NCBI GenBank assembly: GCA_947630885.1 | Contig: CANRJI010000049.1 | Location: forward strand, 1-7,722 | Reading direction: 5' to 3' | DNA: 7,722 nt | Source: an uncultured Bacilli bacterium | GTDB taxonomy: Bacteria; Bacillota_I; Bacilli_A; RF39; UBA660 | Shown here: piece after piece, positions 1 through 4,579 of the stretch | Position numbering within the stretch: position 1 is the stretch's first letter | Layout of the letters: each line of letters starts with the position of its first letter | Program-made: the position numbers and the translations under genes | Notes under the pieces: model-generated | What the model was told of the DNA's origin: nothing | What the model saw: only the letters and a program-made list of their open reading frames with translations | Database searches by the model: none

Positions 1-1
1 C

Positions 2-1447
2 CGCATCATTAGAAGACTAAATGTCAAAGAAACCAAAAATGAAATGTTTGGACCATATCCCAATGTCGGAGCAGCTAAAAAAGTGGTTTCTATTTTAAAT
101 CGTATTTATCCTCTTCGTAAGTGTCAAACTTACGAAAAAAGAGAATGCTTATATTATCATATTGGCGAGTGCCTCGGCTACTGTGTTCATGATGTCGATG
201 AAACAAAAGTAAAAGAAATGCGAAATGAAATCGTTTCTTTCTTAAATGGTAATACGAAAGTCTTAACGGATCGTTTAACCGAGAAAATGTTAAAGTTCTC
301 AAACAATATGGAATATGAAAAAGCTAAAGAATACAAAGAATTACTTGATTATATCAACATAATGACCGAAAGACAAAAAGTTGACTTAGATAGTAAAACC
401 AATATCGATGTTGCTAGTTATTACGTTAAAGATAACTATATAAGTATTCAAATTCTCTTTATCAGAGGTGGAAAACTACTTGATCGTAACAGGAACATTT
501 TTCCAATGGTTGGAACAGAAGAGGAAGAATTTTCTAATTATCTTATTAATTTTTATAGCAAAAATGTCAGTAACCCTAAAGAAGTACTTGTTCCAGATAT
601 TATCGACGCTAGTACTTTTAGTGAAGTATTTAATTTTAAATTCATTACTCCAATCAAAGGTGAAAAGAAAAAAATACTTGATTTAGCATACGATAATGCC
701 CGTATTTACTATGAAGAACAAATGACCTTTATTAAACGGGATGAAGATAAAATAACTGGTGCCTTAGAAGAATTAAAAGAAAAACTTCATATTGCTAGTG
801 CTAATCGTATTGAACTCTTTGATAATTCTAATCTTTTTGGTAGCTACAATGTTTCTGGTATGGTTGTCTTTATCATGGGAAAACCATCGAAAAATGACTA
901 TCGTAAATTCAAAATAACGAGTGACGTCAATGACGATTATGGAACGATGCGTGAAGTTATTTATCGAAGATATTTTAGAGTTTTAAAAGATAATCTCGAA
1001 AAGCCAGATTTAGTAATTGTCGATGGTGGTTTAGGACAAATGAATGTTGCAAGAAAAGTTATATCATCTCTCGGTTTAAACATTCCTGTTGCCGGTCTAA
1101 AAAAAGATGATAAGCATAGTACTAATATGCTTTTAGGTCTTGATCCAATTGAAGAAATACCTATCGATAAACGAAGTGACCTATTTTTACTTCTTACGAA
1201 AATGCAAAATGAAGTCCATAATTTTACAATTAGTTATCATAAAAACATTCGTAGTAAAGGAGCCCTCGCTAGTATTTTAGATAATATTGATGGCGTTGGT
1301 GAGGTCCGTAAAAATAGGTTACTAAAGAAATATAAGACTATAACTAAAATGCGTGAAGCAAGTATTGAAGAATTAGAAGAAATTTTACCTCATGATATCG
1401 CTGTCAATTTTAAATCCTTTCTCGAACAGAACGACAATGTTTCTTAA
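2..1447 (+). CDS. uvrC: UvrABC excinuclease subunit C, 5'-truncated by window edge
   Basis: UvrC makes the two incisions flanking a DNA lesion in nucleotide excision repair, acting on the UvrB-DNA complex. The frame is open from base 2, so the first in-frame ATG (44) is internal. It lies in the conserved FGPYPN segment that follows the GIY-YIG nuclease domain, and roughly 110 N-terminal residues, most of that domain, lie off the window. Counting the Met at 44 as 1: four cysteines (27, 35, 43, 47) match the family's Cys cluster, reported in E. coli UvrC to hold an Fe-S cluster; a UVR (UvrB-binding) helix pair is at about 76-110; the RNase H-like nuclease domain spans about 250-400 with D260 (FDNSN), D327 (VDGG), D355/D356 (KKDDKH) and H392 (NEVH) as likely catalytic residues; helix-hairpin-helix motifs (DGVGEVRKNRLL) are at about 408-460. 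The C-terminus is intact. No terminator follows; the glmS promoter begins 7 bases after the stop, so readthrough into glmS is possible. Confidence 0.97.
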   Translation, partial: RIIRRLNVKETKNEMFGPYPNVGAAKKVVSILNRIYPLRKCQTYEKRECLYYHIGECLGYCVHDVDETKVKEMRNEIVSFLNGNTKVLTDRLTEKMLKFSNNMEYEKAKEYKELLDYINIMTERQKVDLDSKTNIDVASYYVKDNYISIQILFIRGGKLLDRNRNIFPMVGTEEEEFSNYLINFYSKNVSNPKEVLVPDIIDASTFSEVFNFKFITPIKGEKKKILDLAYDNARIYYEEQMTFIKRDEDKITGALEELKEKLHIASANRIELFDNSNLFGSYNVSGMVVFIMGKPSKNDYRKFKITSDVNDDYGTMREVIYRRYFRVLKDNLEKPDLVIVDGGLGQMNVARKVISSLGLNIPVAGLKKDDKHSTNMLLGLDPIEEIPIDKRSDLFLLLTKMQNEVHNFTISYHKNIRSKGALASILDNIDGVGEVRKNRLLKKYKTITKMREASIEELEEILPHDIAVNFKSFLEQNDNVS

Positions 1448-1453
1448 AAGACA

Positions 1454-1482
1454 TTTACAAAAAAATATAAGTTTGTTATAAT
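1454..1482 (+). promoter_or_regulatory. Sigma-A-type promoter of glmS
   Basis: TTTACA (1454-1459) and TATAAT (1477-1482) are separated by exactly 17 bp, a near-consensus housekeeping promoter (one mismatch in the -35, none in the -10). Transcription would start near 1489, giving a leader of about 45 nt. The promoter sits directly behind the uvrC stop, so glmS can be expressed independently of uvrC. Confidence 0.85.
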
Positions 1483-1486
1483 GTAA

Positions 1487-1518
1487 TAAAGTTAGATAGG
1501 AAAAAGCTCATAACTTTA
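1487..1518 (+). other. Hairpin at the 5' end of the glmS mRNA
   Basis: TAAAGTTA (1487-1494) and TAACTTTA (1511-1518) are perfect inverted repeats, able to form an 8-bp stem with a 16-nt loop. The stem would begin at the predicted transcription start and end 2 nt before the GGAGG of glmS. No U-tract follows, so it is not a terminator. It could protect the mRNA 5' end, modulate ribosome access or be a protein-binding dyad in DNA; the role is unknown and the stem is AT-rich and weak. Confidence 0.45.
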
Positions 1519-1533
1519 ATGGAGGTTTAAATT

Positions 1534-3300
1534 ATGTGTGGCATCGTCGGATATGCTGGCAAAACAAAAGCAATACCAAAAATTATGACTGGATTAAAGT
1601 CACTTGAATATCGTGGCTATGATTCTTCTGGTATTGCATATGTAAAAGACAAAAAAGTAAAAACGATAAAGAAATCAGGACCAATAAATAATCTTGATGA
1701 ACATTTATCTTATGATGAAGATACAACTATAGGTATTTCCCATACAAGGTGGGCAACTCATGGAAGGGCAGACGATATCAATTCTCACCCTCATCATCAA
1801 GGTAAGATAACTTTAGTTCATAATGGAATTATTGAAAATTATGATGTTCTCAAAAGAAAATTAATTGAAGAAGGCTATCATTTTATATCAGAGACCGATA
1901 CCGAGGTAGCAGCAGCTGTGATTGATTCTTTATATAAAGAAAGTAACAATATGGTTGAAACTTTAAGTAAAGCAAGTGAAGCTTTAAAAGGAAGTTATGC
2001 TTTAGCCATTTTAAACTCTGACAATTTAGACACAATTTATGCTCTTCGTAAAGATAGCCCTTTAATTGTCGGTTTGGGGAATGGCGAAAATATTTTAGCA
2101 AGTGACATACCTGCGATAGCTCATGTTACGACAAAATACGTTGTTCTTGATAATTATGACATAGTTGTGTTAAATAAAGATAAAGTTACATTTTATAATA
2201 AAGCCAAAGAAGAAATAACCAAAAATCCTCGCATTTTTTCTCTTGCTGATGAGACAATTAGTAAAAATGGCTTCGATCATTTTATGCTAAAAGAAATTAA
2301 TGAAGAAAGCGATGTTGTCAAAAAACTTCTATCACTTCATACCGAGAATAATCATATCAAAGATATATATGATATAACTAAATATCAAAGAATTGATATT
2401 GTTGCTTGTGGTTCAGCATCTTTTGCGGGACAAATAGGTAAGTATTACATTGAAAAGTTTAAAAACATTCCTGTAAGTGTCCATTTTGCTTCGGAATACC
2501 GTTATCAAAAGAATTTCTTTAATAAAGATACTTTAGTTATTTTAATATCACAATCTGGTGAAACTGCCGATACTCTTGCTGCTCTCAAAATTGCCAAAGA
2601 AAATGGCTCTGATACCCTTGCTATTGTCAATCGCCATGATTCATCGATAGCAAGAGAAGCTGATCATGTTTTATATATCGAAGCAGGTATCGAAATTGCT
2701 GTTGCGACGACAAAGGCTTATTTAGCACAGGTTATATTACTATTATTTTTAGCTATTAAAGGTATTAGAGAAGAGAAAAAAATTATTGAAGATTTAAAAT
2801 TACTTCCTAATCTTATTACCAAATACATAAATGAATTTGACTATACCAAAATTGCCAAAATGTTTGTAAATAAAGACCATGTTTTCTATTTAGGAAGAGG
2901 TATTGACTTTTTCTTATCTATGGAGGGAAGTCTTAAATTAAAAGAAATATCGTATATTCATAGCGAAGCCTTTCAAGCAGGTGAATTAAAACATGGTAGT
3001 ATTTCTTTGATTGATGAAGATTTTGGTGTAATTGCTGTTGTTACTGATAAAAACATTAGCGATAAGACAATTAGTAATTTGAAAGAAGTTTCCGCTCGCG
3101 GAGCTAAAATAGTGGCTATAACCAATATCGAAGATGATAATTTTTCTGATGCAAAAATAATGGTTGATGATATTAGTGATGTTATTAATCCTCTTACCGT
3201 TATTGTTCCTATGCAAATGCTTGCTTATACAGTTGCTAACCTAAAAAAATGTGACATTGATAAACCACGAAATTTAGCTAAATCAGTAACTGTTGAATAA
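1534..3300 (+). CDS. glmS: Glutamine--fructose-6-phosphate aminotransferase (isomerizing)
   Basis: Cytoplasmic GlmS converts fructose-6-phosphate plus glutamine to glucosamine-6-phosphate plus glutamate, the first committed step to UDP-GlcNAc for peptidoglycan and other amino sugars. At 588 residues it is slightly shorter than E. coli GlmS (609). The start is fixed by MCGIVGY: Cys2 becomes the N-terminal nucleophile of the class-II glutaminase domain after Met removal. GGAGG at 1521-1525 lies 8 nt upstream. Glutaminase motifs: YRGYDS (26-31), HTRWATHG (70-77), HNGIIENY (96-103), SETDTE (119-124). The first SIS domain (about 280-410) has ACGSAS (291-296) and SQSGET (339-344). The second SIS domain (about 440-575) has K468, E471 and H487, matching E. 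coli K485, E488 and H504. The C-terminus DKPRNLAKSVTVE is the family's invariant tail. The segment AGIEIAVATTKAY (384-396) departs from the usual AGPEIGVASTKAF. It is a single-gene unit with its own promoter and terminator. Confidence 0.98.
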   Translation: MCGIVGYAGKTKAIPKIMTGLKSLEYRGYDSSGIAYVKDKKVKTIKKSGPINNLDEHLSYDEDTTIGISHTRWATHGRADDINSHPHHQGKITLVHNGIIENYDVLKRKLIEEGYHFISETDTEVAAAVIDSLYKESNNMVETLSKASEALKGSYALAILNSDNLDTIYALRKDSPLIVGLGNGENILASDIPAIAHVTTKYVVLDNYDIVVLNKDKVTFYNKAKEEITKNPRIFSLADETISKNGFDHFMLKEINEESDVVKKLLSLHTENNHIKDIYDITKYQRIDIVACGSASFAGQIGKYYIEKFKNIPVSVHFASEYRYQKNFFNKDTLVILISQSGETADTLAALKIAKENGSDTLAIVNRHDSSIAREADHVLYIEAGIEIAVATTKAYLAQVILLLFLAIKGIREEKKIIEDLKLLPNLITKYINEFDYTKIAKMFVNKDHVFYLGRGIDFFLSMEGSLKLKEISYIHSEAFQAGELKHGSISLIDEDFGVIAVVTDKNISDKTISNLKEVSARGAKIVAITNIEDDNFSDAKIMVDDISDVINPLTVIVPMQMLAYTVANLKKCDIDKPRNLAKSVTVE

Positions 3301-3310
3301 AAATATTTCT

Positions 3311-3347
3311 AAATTATTTCTTTTTCGTAATAAAGAAATAATTTTTT
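3311..3347 (+). terminator. Intrinsic terminator of glmS
   Basis: AAATTATTTCTTT (3311-3323) and AAAGAAATAATTT (3332-3344) form a perfect 13-bp stem with an 8-nt loop, running into a T-tract at 3342-3347. It starts 10 bases after the glmS stop. The stem has only two G:C pairs, so it depends on length and the U-tract; strength is uncertain. Confidence 0.8.
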
Positions 3348-3380
3348 CATTATAGTTCAATGTAAATTCTTCATAAATTC

Positions 3381-3409
3381 TTGACAAAAACATATTTTTA
3401 TAATAAAAT
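3381..3409 (+). promoter_or_regulatory. Sigma-A-type promoter of rplM-rpsI
   Basis: A perfect TTGACA (3381-3386) is followed after 17 bp by TAAAAT (3404-3409). A perfect TATAAT at 3399-3404 is only 12 bp from the -35, too close to be used with it. The predicted start is near 3416, leaving a leader of about 83 nt before rplM. Confidence 0.8.
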
Positions 3410-3416
3410 CATAATC

Positions 3417-3467
3417 GGTACATTGCGTTGGAGGTTATTTAGATATTGGGACCATTTAAATAGCCAA
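3417..3467 (+). promoter_or_regulatory. Candidate L13 (rplM) leader, autoregulatory mRNA element
   Basis: The rplM leader contains GGTTATTTA (3433-3441) and TAAATAGCC (3457-3465), which pair as a 9-bp stem with one G-U, enclosing a 15-nt loop with TTGGGACCA. The segment GCGTTGGAGG precedes the stem, and TTGG (3428-3431) can alternatively pair with CCAA (3464-3467). An L13 leader RNA family is known upstream of rplM in low-G+C Gram-positives and is thought to let L13 repress its own operon. Position, size and the hairpin agree with that family. I recognise it by context and general look, not by a covariance search. Confidence 0.6.
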
Positions 3468-3486
3468 AGACAAATTATAAAATATG

Positions 3487-3492
3487 AAGGAG
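3487..3492 (+). promoter_or_regulatory. Shine-Dalgarno that fixes the rplM start
   Basis: AAGGAG lies 6 nt before the ATG at 3499. An in-frame ATG at 3484 abuts the 5' side of this site and has no SD of its own, so 3499 is the start. Confidence 0.88.
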
Positions 3493-3498
3493 AATAAA

Positions 3499-3942
3499 AT
3501 GAAAGACACTTATATGGAGTCAAAAGAAAAAGTTACAAGATCTTGGTATGTTCTTGATGCCAAAGATATGCCACTTGGTCGTGTAGCTAGTAAAGCTGCT
3601 GTTATTTTAAGAGGAAAACACAAAGTAACATATACACCTCATGTTGACTGCGGTGATTACGTTATCATTGTTAATGCTAGTAGTGTTGCTTTAACTGGTA
3701 ACAAATTAGAAGATAAAATGTATTATGACCATTCAAGATATGTTGGTGGCCTAAGAGAAAGAACTGCTAAAGAAATGCGTGAAAAGTATCCAGTTGAAAT
3801 GGTTGAAAGAGCAGTTGAAGGAATGCTACCACACAATCGTCTTGGTAGACAAATGTATAAAAAATTATTTGTTTATGCTGGAGAAGAACATCCACATATG
3901 GCACAACAACCTAAAAAATTAGAACTAGGAGGTAATAAATAA
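3499..3942 (+). CDS. rplM: Large ribosomal subunit protein L13 (uL13)
   Basis: L13 is an early-assembling 23S rRNA-binding protein of the 50S subunit. With the start at 3499 it has 147 residues, as expected for bacterial L13 (about 142-147). Starting at 3484 would add five residues (MKENK) encoded by the SD itself. Family features in order: SWYVLDA (15-21) and PLGRVAS (25-31) at the N-terminus, ILRGKHKVTYTPHVDCGDYV (36-55), LTGNKL (65-70), KMYYDHSRYVGGL (73-85), and the C-terminal signature GMLPHNRLGRQMYKKL (108-123) followed by EEHPHMAQQP (129-138). It is the first gene of the classic rplM-rpsI operon. Its stop overlaps the rpsI start by one base (TAATG), and the rpsI SD AGGAGG (3927-3932) lies inside its last codons, so translation is coupled. 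Probably autoregulated through the leader upstream. Confidence 0.98.
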   Translation: MKDTYMESKEKVTRSWYVLDAKDMPLGRVASKAAVILRGKHKVTYTPHVDCGDYVIIVNASSVALTGNKLEDKMYYDHSRYVGGLRERTAKEMREKYPVEMVERAVEGMLPHNRLGRQMYKKLFVYAGEEHPHMAQQPKKLELGGNK

Positions 3943-4361
3943 TGGCTAAAGAAAAAAGAAGTTTTTATGGAACTGGTCGTCGTAAAGGCTCTATTGCCAA
4001 AGTTACATTAACCCCTGGTAAAGGTAAAGTAACAGTAAATGGTAAAGATGTTCATGAATATATGCCATACGAAGTATTAGTTATGGACTTAATGCAACCT
4101 TTAGTTGTTACTAAAAATGAAACAGCATTTGATGTTAATGCTGATGTAACAGGTGGTGGCTTTTCAGGACAAACTGGTGCTATCAGGCTTGGTATTACAA
4201 GAGCTTTACTTGAATACGATAAAGAAAATGAAGCCAATGAAGATTCATATCGCAAAATTCTTAAAGCTAATGGATTTGTTACAAGAGATCCAAGAGTTAA
4301 AGAAAGAAAGAAGTATGGCTTAAAGGCTGCAAGACGTGCTCCACAATTTAGCAAACGTTAA
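3942..4361 (+). CDS. rpsI: Small ribosomal subunit protein S9 (uS9)
   Basis: S9 is a 30S head protein whose C-terminal tail reaches the P-site tRNA anticodon stem-loop. The product has 139 residues, a little longer than the usual 130. YGTGRRKGSIAKV (9-21) is the typical N-terminal motif, and GGGFSGQTGAIRLGITRALL (71-90) is the family signature. RDPRVKERKKYGLK (115-128) leads into the basic tail ARRAPQFSKR, ending in the invariant Lys-Arg. The extra length comes partly from the charged stretch DKENEANEDS (93-102) before the conserved YRKILKANGF. The start is set by AGGAGG (3927-3932), 8 nt upstream within the end of rplM, and the two genes share one base. S9 is the last gene of the operon; a strong terminator follows. 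Confidence 0.98.
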   Translation: MAKEKRSFYGTGRRKGSIAKVTLTPGKGKVTVNGKDVHEYMPYEVLVMDLMQPLVVTKNETAFDVNADVTGGGFSGQTGAIRLGITRALLEYDKENEANEDSYRKILKANGFVTRDPRVKERKKYGLKAARRAPQFSKR

Positions 4362-4378
4362 AATTATTTTAAATTTTC

Positions 4379-4400
4379 AAAGCCCTTGTTTAGGGCTTTT
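4379..4400 (+). terminator. Intrinsic terminator of rplM-rpsI
   Basis: AAAGCCCT (4379-4386) and AGGGCTTT (4392-4399) form an 8-bp stem closing a TGTTT loop, followed by TTTT-AA-TTTTT. It starts 18 bases after the rpsI stop. With four G:C pairs stacked together it is more G+C-rich than the other terminators in the window. Confidence 0.9.
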
Positions 4401-4435
4401 AATTTTTATCTTTTCGTTAAATTACTTTTTTAAAT

Positions 4436-4451
4436 AAGTAAACGTTAACTT
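4436..4451. promoter_or_regulatory. 16-bp near-palindrome, candidate LacI/CcpA-family operator
   Basis: AAGTAAACGTTAACTT is a dyad around a central CG in which 14 of 16 positions are symmetric. Aligned to the catabolite-responsive element consensus WTGNAANCGNWNNCW (from 4436), only the second base fails. It lies between the rpsI terminator and ppdK, about 90 bp upstream of the predicted ppdK -35. Control of ppdK by a sugar or catabolite regulator would suit a PEP/pyruvate enzyme. The distance is large for direct repression, and a short AT-rich dyad can arise by chance. Confidence 0.35.
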
Positions 4452-4508
4452 TGAAGTAAATATTTGCTTTCTTCCAATAAACCACTGCAAATTAATCGTC
4501 AAGTAACT

Positions 4509-4548
4509 AATAAAAAGGCAAAAAATGTTGTCTTTTTATTTTGTTTTT
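4509..4548 (+). terminator. Terminator-like hairpin upstream of ppdK
   Basis: AATAAAAAGGCAA (4509-4521) pairs with TTGTCTTTTTATT (4528-4540) over 13 bp with one G-T wobble and a 6-nt loop, then runs into TTGTTTTT (4541-4548). It could be a back-up terminator for rplM-rpsI, or an attenuator if a promoter lies between 4401 and 4508. The candidate ppdK -35 is formed by its 3' arm, so it lies outside any transcript started from that promoter. Confidence 0.55.
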
Positions 4549-4556
4549 GTTATTAT
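4528..4556 (+). promoter_or_regulatory. Candidate sigma-A-type promoter of ppdK
   Basis: TTGTCT (4528-4533) and TATTAT (4551-4556) have a 17-bp spacer; the spacer is almost pure T-rich sequence. The predicted start near 4563 gives a very short leader, about 17 nt to the ATG at 4580, with the Shine-Dalgarno almost at its 5' end. No better match is visible in 4401-4570. Confidence 0.6.
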
Positions 4557-4564
4557 ATTAGAGT

Positions 4565-4570
4565 GAGGAG
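4565..4570 (+). promoter_or_regulatory. Shine-Dalgarno that fixes the ppdK start
   Basis: GAGGAG directly abuts an in-frame ATG at 4571 (zero spacing) and lies 9 nt before the ATG at 4580. Only the second spacing is workable, so translation should start at 4580. Confidence 0.85.
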
Positions 4571-4579
4571 ATGAAAGAA

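Noticed and set aside
821..835. DNSN instead of D-x-S-H at the UvrC nuclease site
   Set aside because: As I recall, DNSN is the usual form in Bacillota UvrC, so it is not a missing catalytic residue; the aspartates and H392 are present.
1883..2101. Antisense and out-of-frame open stretches inside uvrC, glmS, rpsI and ppdK (e.g. 90-302, 468-686, 1883-2101, 2986-3216, 4052-4354, 4762-4953, 5829-6041, 6548-6802)
   Set aside because: All lie inside strongly conserved genes, have no convincing SD, and encode low-complexity or unrecognisable products; they are shadows of the real frames.
3381..3404. TTGACA with the perfect TATAAT at 3399 as the rplM promoter
   Set aside because: The spacer is only 12 bp; TAAAAT at 3404 gives the standard 17 bp.
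4462..4492. ATTTGC/GCAAAT inverted repeat upstream of ppdK
   Set aside because: Only 6 bp with a 19-nt loop, expected by chance in this AT-rich sequence.
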